NCBI GenBank assembly: GCA_021810565.1
Contig: JAJZIM010000001.1
Location: 1-64,000, forward strand
Direction of reading: 5' to 3'
DNA: 64,000 nt
Source: Bacillota bacterium
GTDB lineage: Bacteria; Bacillota; Sulfobacillia; JAJZIM01
The notes under the pieces: model-generated
Seen by the model: only the letters and a program-made list of their open reading frames with translations
Database searches by the model: none
What the model was told of the DNA's origin: nothing
Made by a program: the position numbers and the translations under genes
In this document: piece by piece, positions 37,462 through 46,496 of the stretch
Layout: the number at the start of each line of letters is the position of its first letter
Numbering within the stretch: position 1 is the first letter of the stretch

Positions 37462-37601
37462 GCCGCAGGCTGCCTTCGGGCACGGGTAGTTCACGGATGG
37501 GCGCAAGTCGTTCTGGGTGACTTTCGGCACGCCGGTGGACGCACGGGTGGAACAGCTGCCGTTCGGTACAGATGGGTAATGGGACCAAGGAGGAGCAACA
37601 T

Positions 37602-38114
37602 ATGAAGATTGCTCGTCGTGCCGTGAGGCGAATCGGGGGGCTCTTTCTGATCGGAGTCCTGTCCGCGAGCGCCGGCTGCGGGCTCGGCGCGCAGACGCCG
37701 CCGCTCAGTCAGAAGGTGACCATCACCAACAATTCCGGGCAGTCCCCATCCAGCCAAAACCAGACCGGGCAGGGCGGCGTCGCGGGCTACTATTACTGCA
37801 AGGACGGCAGCCTGACGCTGTCTGACGGCACCCGGGAGGTAACAGACTGCCTCGACTTCCTGAAACTATTGCCGGACGGCACTTTCACCGAGTACGGTTC
37901 TACGACGGTCAACGGCACCGTCGAGGTGGGTGCGGTGGAAGACCACGGAACCTGGACCTACAGCAATGGGCAGGTGAGTTTCTCCGACAACGGCGGGCAG
38001 TTGAGCGGCTGGGGCCCCGCCACCTTCTATCCGCAGTACAACCAAATCGAGTTCAAGTTCAACGCCAACGGGGGCCAGCAAACCTACCTCTACGCCCCTA
38101 CCCACCCGTTCTAA
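37602..38114 (+). CDS. lipoprotein carrying the duplicated C-terminal module
   Basis: Lipobox 'LSASAGC'; C-term equals the end of the 34682 protein ('GYYYCKDGSLTLSDGTREVTDCLDFLKLLPDGTFTEYGSTTV...'). Confidence 0.8.
   Translation: MKIARRAVRRIGGLFLIGVLSASAGCGLGAQTPPLSQKVTITNNSGQSPSSQNQTGQGGVAGYYYCKDGSLTLSDGTREVTDCLDFLKLLPDGTFTEYGSTTVNGTVEVGAVEDHGTWTYSNGQVSFSDNGGQLSGWGPATFYPQYNQIEFKFNANGGQQTYLYAPTHPF
37713..38114 (+). repeat. 402-bp module, copy 2
   Basis: See 36695-37096; both copies end at the stop codon. Confidence 0.9.
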
Positions 38115-38326
38115 GTCGGTGCCCCAATGACGCCTCGGCCTCCCGGGCCCCGATGGAGGGCGGATCGGAACAGGCCCGCCGCCGGGAAACCGATGGCGAG
38201 GCCCTGTCCGGGGCGGGGCAGGCGCCCTTGCCCGGTGGGTGGCCCTGGCTCGCCCGGAGGGGCTCACCGGGAGGGTCCGCCGATGGGTGCCCGGGTCCGG
38301 GGGAGCCGTGCATGAGGGGATGATGA

Positions 38327-38506
38327 GTGCTGGCTGAAGATGCCTTGGCGACCTTGGTGGAGCGGGTGCTGCCGGATCCGCAGTTCCTGTCCCGGGCCGT
38401 GGCGGATCCGGAGAGGGTCCTGGCGGAGGCGGGGGTGGAGGTGAGCCCTGCGGAGCGGGAGGCCACTCGGGAGTTCGCGGCGCGCTTCGCGGGGAAGAGG
38501 GCGTAG
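38327..38506 (+). CDS. 59-aa NHLP-leader/Os1348-like small protein
   Basis: Not in supplied track. GTG start after GAGGGGATGAT; 'MLAEDALATLVERVLPDPQFLSRAVADPERVLAEAGVEVSPAEREATREFAARFAGKRA', with DPxF...ADPExxLxxxGVxxSPxE pattern. Confidence 0.5.
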   Translation: MLAEDALATLVERVLPDPQFLSRAVADPERVLAEAGVEVSPAEREATREFAARFAGKRA

Positions 38507-38760
38507 GAGATAGGCGAAGCTCTGGAGGGGACGACGGACTATCGCGCAGCGGGGGGGTTCCGATGAGCCGGCCCGCCGATTTCGCTACGGCCACAGGCCC
38601 TCAGCCGGTGAGGCGACGCTCACCCGGACGGCCCGCTGTCGGCAGCCGGGGCAGGTTCCGACCCCGGTCGGTCCGTCCGCTCAACGGCGGTGGGGAAGTC
38701 ATGGCCCCTGAGGGGCGGCTTGCGGGGAGCGGCATTCAAGGATGCAAGGGGGGGGGGGTG

Positions 38761-39033
38761 ATGATGCGCATTCTGGGTTGGATCCTGCGGCTGATGGCGG
38801 TAGCGGCGATGCTGATGGCGTTGCTGCTGGCCTTCGGCGGTGATTGGGGCGCAGTGGCGGTACTGGGTATCGGCGGCCTGGCCCTATGGGGCTGGAGCAC
38901 GTCCCTGGTGAAGTCTGGCTCGCCCGGAAGCACGGGTCAGGCGGCCTCCTCCGAAAACGACTACTCACCGACGGACTTCACCCCGCCTGATTTCAGCACG
39001 GATGCACCCGACTCGGGCGGCCCCGATTTCTAG
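38761..39033 (+). CDS. small membrane protein
   Basis: 'MMRILGWILRLMAVAAMLMALLLAFGGDWGAVAVLGIGGLALWGWSTSLVKSG'; paralog-like to 37276. Confidence 0.55.
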   Translation: MMRILGWILRLMAVAAMLMALLLAFGGDWGAVAVLGIGGLALWGWSTSLVKSGSPGSTGQAASSENDYSPTDFTPPDFSTDAPDSGGPDF

Positions 39034-39583
39034 AACGGCGCGGGGCTACGGGTCCGGTCGGGTTCCCGGCGGCGGTTCCCGGAATCGTCCGGGCCGACAT
39101 GACGAACCCGGTGCGGCCGGGCAGCCCCCCGGGGGAGGCCTGCGGTCCCCCGGCCCAGGGAGCGCCTGCGGTGGTGCATGCGGCTTGTACCGTCCGCCAC
39201 GACGGGAGGCGGCGACGGCTGGAGCTCATCTTCGTGGCCGCCTCCCTGGTCCCTCAGACGGTCCAGGTATGGATGGACGCGGCGGCCTTGCCCACGGCTC
39301 CGGCCCCCGGCCCGTTGCCCGGCGTCTGGCCCGCTCGGACGATGTCCGGGCCGGATCCTGCTCCGGCATCCCGGCCGAGGACCTGGCTTGGACCCTCCAT
39401 GCCCCGCCTGCCGCAGCCGAAAAGGGGCGTGGCTTTGGATCGGCGCCGCCGCCGGGAGCCTGCTCCCGGGCCTTGCCGCGGGGGCGTTCCCGGCGGGGAT
39501 GCGGGTGCCGCCGCGGCTGAAAGTTCCCGCCCGGGAGCGATGAGACAAACAGCGAAGGCGATGGCAAAGAGGAGGACAAGCGT

Positions 39584-41257
39584 ATGATGGGATCGTGGCG
39601 ATCGGCGAGGAAGCTTTATGGGCTGCTCTTGACCGTGGTTTTGACCCTGGCCGCCGGCTGCGGTCTGAGCGCCCAGGGACCGGCCCTGGACCAGCACCAG
39701 ATCTTCGAGGTGGCGAAGCTCGGCACGGTGATGGTGGTCTCGGACTTCAAGTCCCAGGTGAGCATCGCGAAGCCCACCATCCCGCAGGACAAGCTGAGCA
39801 GCCTGGAGCAGCAGGTCGTGAGCATGGTGCAGCAGGGTCAGGTCCAAGACAATCAGACGGCCATAGCGCAGGCGATGATGCAGCTGATCCTGGCCAACCC
39901 CCTGGAATATATTCAGCCGAGCAACACCGTGGACACGAAAAGCGTGGAGATGATGGCGGTGGGATCCGGGTTCTACGTGACCCCGGACGGGTATCTGGTG
40001 ACCAACGCCCACGTGGTGGATCCAGGCCAAAAGGAACTTAAGCAGGGTCTGGCCCAGACGGCCCTGAAATCCTTCGTGGAGCACGCCATGGCCAGCTCCG
40101 GTGCGGCCTTCGGTCAGTTCTACGGGGGGCAGATCCCGCCGGACGTGCAAAAGCAGCTGGAAAACGCCATGGTGCAATATGCCGTGCAATACATGCAGCT
40201 TGGCAAGATCCACCAGAGTTACACCGTGGAGATGGGAGCGGCCGTTCCCGGCGTAGCCACGGGGCAGCATGGGATCACCGCCGACGTGGTCACCGCCGGA
40301 CAGCCCACCCCCGGCAAGGACGTGGCGATCCTAAAGGTGGAGGGGCAACAGCATCTGCCCACCCTGGCCCTGGGGAACGACGCGCAGATGCGCACGACGG
40401 ATCCCGTCCTGGTGGTGGGCTACCCGGGGGACGCCACCTTCCTGTCGATCCTGGCTAAGTCCAGCCGGGTCGAGCCCTCGGCCACCAAGGGGGTCATCAG
40501 CCGGCGGGCCCAGATGTCCGGTGGCTGGACGGCCCTGCAGACCGACGCGGCCATCAACCCGGGGAACTCGGGCGGGCCGGCCCTCAACAGCGCCGGACAG
40601 GTGATCGGTCTCGCCACCTTCACCGTCGTGAACACCCAGACCGGGGTGGCCGAGACGGGCACCAACTTCCTGGTGCCGGCCAGCTTGGTGCGGGAGTTCC
40701 TGCAGCAGGCCAACGTCAAACCGCGGGAGGGTCAGGTGACGAAGCTGTACCAGCAGGCCCTGGGGGAGTACGGGCAGGATCAGTATCGGTACGCGCTGCG
40801 GGACTTCACCGAAGTCAACTCGCTGTTCCCCGGCAATCCTTTTGTGCAGAAATACATGACCGATTCCCAGGCGGCAATCCTGGCGGGCAAGGACCGCTCG
40901 GGTCCGGGACCGGTGGTGTACGCCCTGGCGGTCGTTGTGCTCCTGGCCCTGGCGGCGGGCCTGTACTTCGGCGTCCTGCGGCGGCGGGGGGCGAAACCGA
41001 CTCCCCCGGCGCAGGTGCGCACGGCACCCCCGGTGCCCGCGGAGCCCGGGGTGGTGGAGGCGGCAGCCACTCGGGAGGCGGCGGCCGGGGCCGGCGGGTT
41101 CTGCGCCGGTTGCGGAGCGGCTTTGGCCGAGGGACAGAAGTTCTGCCCGGGATGCGGGACCGCGGTGGGGGTGGGGGACAAGAAGTTCTGCGCCCACTGC
41201 GGGGCGCCCCTGGGCGAAGGCCAGAAGTTCTGCGGGCAATGCGGCGTCGAGGAGTGA
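39584..41257 (+). CDS. HtrA-like serine protease, lipoprotein-type N-terminus, TM, C-terminal zinc ribbons
   Basis: Lipobox 'TLAAGC'; intact triad 'VTNAHVV', 'GKDVAILKV', 'NPGNSGGPAL'; TM; C-terminal 'FCAGCGAALAEGQKFCPGCGTAV...KFCAHCGAPLGEGQKFCGQCG'. Confidence 0.88.
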   Translation: MMGSWRSARKLYGLLLTVVLTLAAGCGLSAQGPALDQHQIFEVAKLGTVMVVSDFKSQVSIAKPTIPQDKLSSLEQQVVSMVQQGQVQDNQTAIAQAMMQLILANPLEYIQPSNTVDTKSVEMMAVGSGFYVTPDGYLVTNAHVVDPGQKELKQGLAQTALKSFVEHAMASSGAAFGQFYGGQIPPDVQKQLENAMVQYAVQYMQLGKIHQSYTVEMGAAVPGVATGQHGITADVVTAGQPTPGKDVAILKVEGQQHLPTLALGNDAQMRTTDPVLVVGYPGDATFLSILAKSSRVEPSATKGVISRRAQMSGGWTALQTDAAINPGNSGGPALNSAGQVIGLATFTVVNTQTGVAETGTNFLVPASLVREFLQQANVKPREGQVTKLYQQALGEYGQDQYRYALRDFTEVNSLFPGNPFVQKYMTDSQAAILAGKDRSGPGPVVYALAVVVLLALAAGLYFGVLRRRGAKPTPPAQVRTAPPVPAEPGVVEAAATREAAAGAGGFCAGCGAALAEGQKFCPGCGTAVGVGDKKFCAHCGAPLGEGQKFCGQCGVEE

Positions 41258-41420
41258 CGATCCCGGATCTCCCCTGAGGTTCACGGCTGGCAACCTTTGC
41301 GGCGCCTTTTTCCCCTCTGCGTAATCCGCCTCCACGCGTCCGCCGAGGACACCCGCAGCCCTCGCAAAAACATCCCGGCCTCGGGGCCCCAAATCCCCCC
41401 GGGTGTTGCGGGCGCTTGGC

Positions 41421-42539
41421 TCAGTCCACCGGGTTCAGCTCCAGGCGGCGCAGGAAGACGGCTACCTCTTCCTCCTCCAGGATCCCCACCACCACCGTGG
41501 CGGGAGCGGCGTTGGCCATGACCTCCGGCCACGCCCCCGCCGGCAGGGCCTCCCCCGCCGGATCCGCCAGCACCCGCACCAGGGGATAAAGGGGCCCCTG
41601 CTCCGTCTGGCGCAGCACCAGGCCGGTGCCGCCGTCGGCCAGGCGCAGGAAGGTGCCCTCAGGATACACCGCCACGTGGGCCAAAAAGGTCTCCACCACC
41701 CGCCCTTCATAGGAGCGCCCCGCCATCCCGGCGAGTTCCTCGCAGGCCTGGTGGGGCAGCTTTTTCCCTTGGTACACCCGATCCGAGGTCATGGCGTCGT
41801 AGCTGTCCGCCACCGCCACGATGCGTCCGATCTCGGCGATCTCCTCCCCGCGCAGGCCCCGGGGGTAGCCGGACCCGTCCATGCGCTCGTGGTGCTGATA
41901 GGCGGCCTGGGCCGCCTCCTCCCCCAGGCTGGATACCTCCCGCAGGGCCTCGTAGCCCCAGTCGGGATGCAGCCTGGCCTGCAACAGCTCCGCCTCGGTG
42001 AGTCCGCCTGGCTTGCGCAGGATCTCGGCCGGCACGGACACCTTGCCCAGGTCGTGGAGCAACGCCCCCACCCCCACCTCCCGCAGCCGGCGACCGCGGA
42101 TGCCCAGACCCATGGAGATGAGCAGGGAGAGGGCGCACACGTTGACCGAGTGGATGAAGGTGTACCCGTCCAGGTCCTTTAGCATGGTCAGCCCGGCCAC
42201 GATGTCCCGGTTCAGTTCCACCTCGCGCAAGACCGCCTCCACCGCCCGGCTCACCTCCTCCACGGGGAAGCGGCTGCCGCGGGTGCGGCTCTTCATCGCC
42301 GCCTCGATGGCCAGCACTGCCTCCCGCCGGGTGGCCTCGTGCAGCAGGGAGCGTTCCGCCACGTCCTCGGCCGGGGCATACTCCACATACACCTCGTGGA
42401 AGCCCAGCTCCGACAGGCGTAGGATGAAATTTCGGGTCAGACGGACGCCGGCTGCCAGCAGTATCCTTCCCTGGATATCGCTTACTGGTTTGGCCAAAAA
42501 CATGTTCTCCAAGGAGGGACCCAGCGGCAGCCTGAGCAT
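41421..42539 (-). CDS. HD-GYP domain phosphodiesterase
   Basis: 'ALLHDLGKVSVPAEIL', 'HHERMDGSGYPRGLRGEEI', 'VADSYDAMTSDR'. Confidence 0.93.
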   Translation of the reverse strand: MLRLPLGPSLENMFLAKPVSDIQGRILLAAGVRLTRNFILRLSELGFHEVYVEYAPAEDVAERSLLHEATRREAVLAIEAAMKSRTRGSRFPVEEVSRAVEAVLREVELNRDIVAGLTMLKDLDGYTFIHSVNVCALSLLISMGLGIRGRRLREVGVGALLHDLGKVSVPAEILRKPGGLTEAELLQARLHPDWGYEALREVSSLGEEAAQAAYQHHERMDGSGYPRGLRGEEIAEIGRIVAVADSYDAMTSDRVYQGKKLPHQACEELAGMAGRSYEGRVVETFLAHVAVYPEGTFLRLADGGTGLVLRQTEQGPLYPLVRVLADPAGEALPAGAWPEVMANAAPATVVVGILEEEEVAVFLRRLELNPVD

Positions 42540-42650
42540 GATCCGCCCCCCCGCGCCCTGCTGCGGAAACTGTCGAAATCAGTATAGGGCAAGGCGGTGG
42601 CAGGTGCAAGTCAATATGTGGATTTTCCCAGCGCCAGCACATCTTCTCTA

Positions 42651-42683
42651 AAAAGTTGCGGGGGGGCCGTCGATGGCCCCCCC
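42651..42683 (-). terminator. rho-independent terminator of the phosphate-permease-like gene
   Basis: Minus strand GGGGGGGCC-ATCGAC-GGCCCCCCC-GCAACTTTTTA. Confidence 0.75.
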
Positions 42684-42709
42684 GGGATTAGAAAGTGCAG
42701 CGATTGGAT

Positions 42710-44167
42710 TCAGTCGGCGTGAACCGGTTTGCCCAGCGGCGCCTCGCCCTGCTCCAACAGGTGCTCGGAGGAGGCGTCCCGCAGGCTCTTGCCCTTGGGC
42801 TCCCCCAGCACGGCCCAGGTCAGAAGCAGCCCCAGCAGGGAGATCACCGCCAGGATGCCCATGGTGCCGGGCAGTTTAAGGGAAACGAGCATCAGGGGGA
42901 ACAGGAAGGCGGCCACGGCGGCCCCCGCCTTGCCCGTGGAGGCGGAGATGCCGAAACCCCAGCCGCGCACCGTCACCGGGAAGACCTCCGCCGGGAAGAC
43001 GAAGGTGGTGCTGTTGGGGCCGAATTCAATGAAGAAGTAGCTGACGGCATAGACCAGCAGGAAGGCCACCGGTATGGCCGTGAGTCCCGGGAAGAGGAAG
43101 ATGGCCGCATAGGCCAGGGCCATCACCGCGAACCCCAGCATCTGGATGAAACGGCGCCCCAGCCGGTCGATGGTGAGGGCGGATACCCAGTAGCCCGGCA
43201 CCGCCGCCACCAAGAAGATCAGGCCGGCGACCAGGATGCCGGAGAGCATGGTGGCGTGGGGCAGCAGGGCCTTCATCACCAGCCCCGAGGAGACGCCGTT
43301 GCCGTAGAAGGCCATGTCCAGGAACATCCAACTGAAGGCCGTGCCCACCAGGGTCAGCAGGTACTTGGGGTTGGTGAACAGCACGGTCCAGGAGCCGTTC
43401 AGCTTGGCCACCCGGCCCTCGGCCGGCACGCTGGTGCCGGTGAGCTTGCCCACCAGCCGCGCGGTGCCCGCCACGTCGCCCCGCACGCCCAGGGAGAAAT
43501 GCGGGGTCTCGGCGATCTTGCGCCGCAGGTAGATCACCGCCGCCGCCGGGATCGCGCCCAGGCCCAGCATCAGCCGCCAAGCCAGGTCGTGGGACACGCC
43601 GAAGCCCAGCAGGATGGCCGCCACCGCCGGACCGGCTAAAAGACCGAAGCCCTGCATGGCGAAGACCGAGTTGACCAGAAAACCGCGCTTTTTCCGGTTG
43701 GAGTATTCGCTCATGATGACGCCGCTCATGGGGTAGTCGCCGCCCACCCCCAGACCCACGATGAACCGGAAGACGATCAGCATCCAGATGCTGGTGGAGA
43801 AGGCCGAGAGCACGGCCCCGACGGTGAGCAGCACCGCCTCCACGCCGTAGATGGCCTTGCGGCCGAAACGATCCATGAGCCGCCCGAAGAAGAGCGCCCC
43901 CAAGACGGCGGCCGCCAGCGCCGTGCTGTTCACCAACATCAGGTCCAAGGTGGTCAGGTGCCAAATCGGCACCAGCAGGGTGGTCACCACACCGATGATG
44001 AACAGATCATAGGCGTCGGTGAAGAAGCCCATGCCCGCCGTGAGCCAGGTGCGGAAATGGAAACCCTTGAGACCCGTTTCCTCCAGAGGCTGCAGCACGC
44101 GGTCACGCAGATCGCCCGAAGCAGCTTCTGCGCCCAACCCGATCCCTCCTTCCGAATGTCGCGTCAC
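42710..44167 (-). CDS. MFS transporter, PHS-type phosphate:H+ symporter-like
   Basis: 'TAGMGFFTDAYDLFIIGVVTTLL' and 'GVGGDYPMSGVIMSEYSNRKKRG' match PHS-family signature segments; GTG start. Confidence 0.8.
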   Translation of the reverse strand: MTRHSEGGIGLGAEAASGDLRDRVLQPLEETGLKGFHFRTWLTAGMGFFTDAYDLFIIGVVTTLLVPIWHLTTLDLMLVNSTALAAAVLGALFFGRLMDRFGRKAIYGVEAVLLTVGAVLSAFSTSIWMLIVFRFIVGLGVGGDYPMSGVIMSEYSNRKKRGFLVNSVFAMQGFGLLAGPAVAAILLGFGVSHDLAWRLMLGLGAIPAAAVIYLRRKIAETPHFSLGVRGDVAGTARLVGKLTGTSVPAEGRVAKLNGSWTVLFTNPKYLLTLVGTAFSWMFLDMAFYGNGVSSGLVMKALLPHATMLSGILVAGLIFLVAAVPGYWVSALTIDRLGRRFIQMLGFAVMALAYAAIFLFPGLTAIPVAFLLVYAVSYFFIEFGPNSTTFVFPAEVFPVTVRGWGFGISASTGKAGAAVAAFLFPLMLVSLKLPGTMGILAVISLLGLLLTWAVLGEPKGKSLRDASSEHLLEQGEAPLGKPVHAD

Positions 44168-44188
44168 GATCCGAGGCCCTCCAGCCGC

Positions 44189-44242
44189 AGCGTAGCACCC
44201 CCCCGTTAAGGCCCGGTTAAGAGGAGTTTAAGCTGCGGTTAA
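44189..44242 (-). promoter_or_regulatory. Pho-box-like array (4 x TTAA, 11-bp period) plus -10-like TACGCT
   Basis: TTAA starts (plus coords) 44206, 44217, 44228, 44239; N11 then TACGCT at 44194..44189 (minus). Confidence 0.85.
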
Positions 44243-44534
44243 GCTCCGCCGGCATCACCTCCCCCTTCAGCAGCAGGGCACCCCCATCCTCGCCCAAAGC
44301 CAGCTCCAAGGCCCAACTGCCCTCGCCGCCGGCCACGGAGCGGATCCGGTGCCCGTCCAGGTGGGCCACCACCTCGCCGCCCCGGGCGAAGAGGATCCGG
44401 CTGCCCTCCAGCCAGAACTCGCTGAAGAACACCTTGCCGGCAAATCCCGAGCGGGGGTCTCCCAGGTGAAACTCCATGCATCCCCGGCCCATGCCGGCGC
44501 GGGACAGCCAGCACCGCAGCTGTCGGGAGTCCAC
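44217..44534 (-). CDS. hypothetical protein
   Basis: GTG 44534 with GGAAGGAGGG; 'CMEFHLGDPRSGFAGKVFFSEFWLEGSRILFARGGEVVAHLDGHRIRSVAGGEGSWALELALG'. Confidence 0.6.
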   Translation of the reverse strand: MDSRQLRCWLSRAGMGRGCMEFHLGDPRSGFAGKVFFSEFWLEGSRILFARGGEVVAHLDGHRIRSVAGGEGSWALELALGEDGGALLLKGEVMPAELNRSLNSS

Positions 44535-44560
44535 CGCCCGCCCTCCTTCCCCGCGCCCCG

Positions 44561-44962
44561 TCACAGGACGGGCGCAGCCAAGAGCTCCAGAGCCGCCGCA
44601 CCCAGCAGGGCCAGGCTCAGCGGTCGCCAGCCGGTCCATCGCGCGGGAAGCAGGATCCAGACGAACGCAGCCGCCAAGCTCCCCGCCGCCCCCCACTCCC
44701 AGGGCCGCCCGGCCAGGCAGGCCATGGTCACCACCGCACCTACCTCCCAGGGGCTGCCCGAGGGAGCAAGCCGGTCCAGCAACCCCAAGACGGCCACCAG
44801 CACCAGGAAGCCGGCGGCCAGGACCTGGGCGAACTGCCGCAGTTCCGAAGTGAAAAGCCAGGACAAAAGCCAGGCCGTCGCGATGCCCGCCGGCACCCCC
44901 AAGCTCCCCCGCCCGAGCCTCGGTTCGGACCACACCGCCAGGAAACCCGCCGCTGCGCCCAA
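44561..44962 (-). CDS. multi-TM membrane protein
   Basis: Several hydrophobic segments; downstream of a TTAA array. Confidence 0.6.
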   Translation of the reverse strand: MGAAAGFLAVWSEPRLGRGSLGVPAGIATAWLLSWLFTSELRQFAQVLAAGFLVLVAVLGLLDRLAPSGSPWEVGAVVTMACLAGRPWEWGAAGSLAAAFVWILLPARWTGWRPLSLALLGAAALELLAAPVL

Positions 44963-44986
44963 GGCCCTCCCCCTCCTTCCCGATCC

Positions 44987-45051
44987 AGGCTAGCACCCTT
45001 TTGTTGCGCTGGCGTTATGGACGTCTTAAGGCCGCTTTAATTCTCGGTTAA
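44987..45051 (-). promoter_or_regulatory. Pho-box-like array plus -10-like TAGCCT
   Basis: TTAA at 45026, 45037, 45048, degenerate units at 45015 and 45004, then N11-TAGCCT (44992..44987, minus). Confidence 0.75.
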
Positions 45052-45099
45052 TGACCCCCCGGCTCCGTCCAGGCGCCCCGCAAGCCAGGAGAGCGGCGG

Positions 45100-46008
45100 T
45101 CAGGCCGGCCCGAAGACGGGATGGGTAAAGGCCAGGAGGCGCTCGCCGACGGCCACCTCACCCCGGCACCACTCCCCGGGAGCAGCGCACCAGCGGTGCT
45201 CCAACAGTCCCCGCCCGCGCACCCGGCGGCCGGCCCACGGCCCCTGCGGCCCCACCAGGCGCAACTCCACCGTGCCCGGCCAGCCGCCCAGGTAGGCCAG
45301 GCGCAGCGCCACCTCCCCCGCCGCCTCGTCTCCCGGCAGCAGGTCGCCCTCCCCGGTCAACACCAGCCGCGGCCCCACGGAGACGAACACCCGTCCCCGG
45401 CGCAGGGCCTCCACCACGTCGCTCAGCGCCGCGCCCGCCGCGTATACCCAGGTGCTGGCCCACTCCTCCCCCGCCTCGCCGCCGCCGTGCCAGTCGCGCA
45501 CCCCCAGGGGCACCGGGCGCTCCCCCGCCGTCAAAAGCTCCTCCCAGCGGCGCAAGGCCGCCCGGTTGTGGGGACGTTCCTGGGGATCGGGCCCGTGCCA
45601 GACCTCCACGGCGTCCGCCCCCTCCCAGTCGGCAAAGTCCCAGGCGCAGCCGGCGCAGACGCTCCCTCCCACGAAAAAGGGATGGGCCACCGCGGCCAAG
45701 CCACCCGCCGCGCGGATACGCCCGAATAGGCGGGGGGCGTCCCCCCGCCCCAGATCCCGCCACTCCACCGGACCCCAGGTTCCCAAGGCCAGGGCATGGC
45801 CGTGGAAGGTGGTCACCTCCACTCCCGGCATCAAGGTCAGGCCCGACACCTGGGCCGCCTCCCGCCAAGCCGCTCCCGTGTCGTGGTCGGTCACCGCCAG
45901 GAAATCGTAGCCTTGGGCGCGGCAGCGCCGGGCCGCCTCCGCCACCGACTCCGCCCCGTCGGAGTGGTGGGTGTGGTGATGCAGGTCACCCCGCAAAAGC
46001 CGCATCAT
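45100..46008 (-). CDS. PHP-domain metallohydrolase (CehA/McbA-like)
   Basis: 'LLRGDLHHHTHHSDGAESVAEAARRCRAQGYDFLAVTDHDTGAAW...PGVEVTTFHGHALALG...AVAHPF'. Confidence 0.87.
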   Translation of the reverse strand: MMRLLRGDLHHHTHHSDGAESVAEAARRCRAQGYDFLAVTDHDTGAAWREAAQVSGLTLMPGVEVTTFHGHALALGTWGPVEWRDLGRGDAPRLFGRIRAAGGLAAVAHPFFVGGSVCAGCAWDFADWEGADAVEVWHGPDPQERPHNRAALRRWEELLTAGERPVPLGVRDWHGGGEAGEEWASTWVYAAGAALSDVVEALRRGRVFVSVGPRLVLTGEGDLLPGDEAAGEVALRLAYLGGWPGTVELRLVGPQGPWAGRRVRGRGLLEHRWCAAPGEWCRGEVAVGERLLAFTHPVFGPA

Positions 46009-46496
46009 CGCTCCCCCCAGACGGCCAGTTCGAAGCAGCATCCCCGGCTGACCATGCTGCGCACCGCCACCGCCACCCGCCAGCGGCCGGGCACCAGCGG
46101 CCGCACCTCGTAGCCCGGCGTGGCCGCCTCGGAATCCAACTCCACCACCTGACGTCCCTCCAGCCGGTGCCGGGTACCCCGGTAGCCCAAGGGATCGTAG
46201 ACCGCCAGGCTGAGGAAGTTCTTGGGCCGGTGCAGGCCCGGGTAGTCGCTCGCCTCCACCGGCCGTCCCACCCGCCGGGCATTGTCCGCCAAAGCGTCGC
46301 GCAAAGCCGCCGCCTCCTCCCACTCCTTGGCCCACGGTTCCCAGTGCAGGACCAGTCCCAGGCGCGCCACCCCCGGCGGCACCCGGAAGGGGAAGCTGCG
46401 GCAGCCGGGCGCATCCGAACGCACCAGCCGGCCCGCCACCCGCAAGAGCTCCCGACGGGCGAGGGTCGGGGCCGCCGAACCCCATGTGGTGTTCAT
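46005..46496 (-). CDS. hypothetical protein, paralog family A/B (copy A)
   Basis: 'GCRSFPFRVPPGVARLGLVLHW...NFLSLAVYDPLGYRGTRHRLEGRQVVELDSEAATPGYEVRPLVPGRWRVAVAVRSMVSRGCCFELAVWGE'; homologous to 51132..51623. Confidence 0.75.
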   Translation of the reverse strand: MNTTWGSAAPTLARRELLRVAGRLVRSDAPGCRSFPFRVPPGVARLGLVLHWEPWAKEWEEAAALRDALADNARRVGRPVEASDYPGLHRPKNFLSLAVYDPLGYRGTRHRLEGRQVVELDSEAATPGYEVRPLVPGRWRVAVAVRSMVSRGCCFELAVWGER

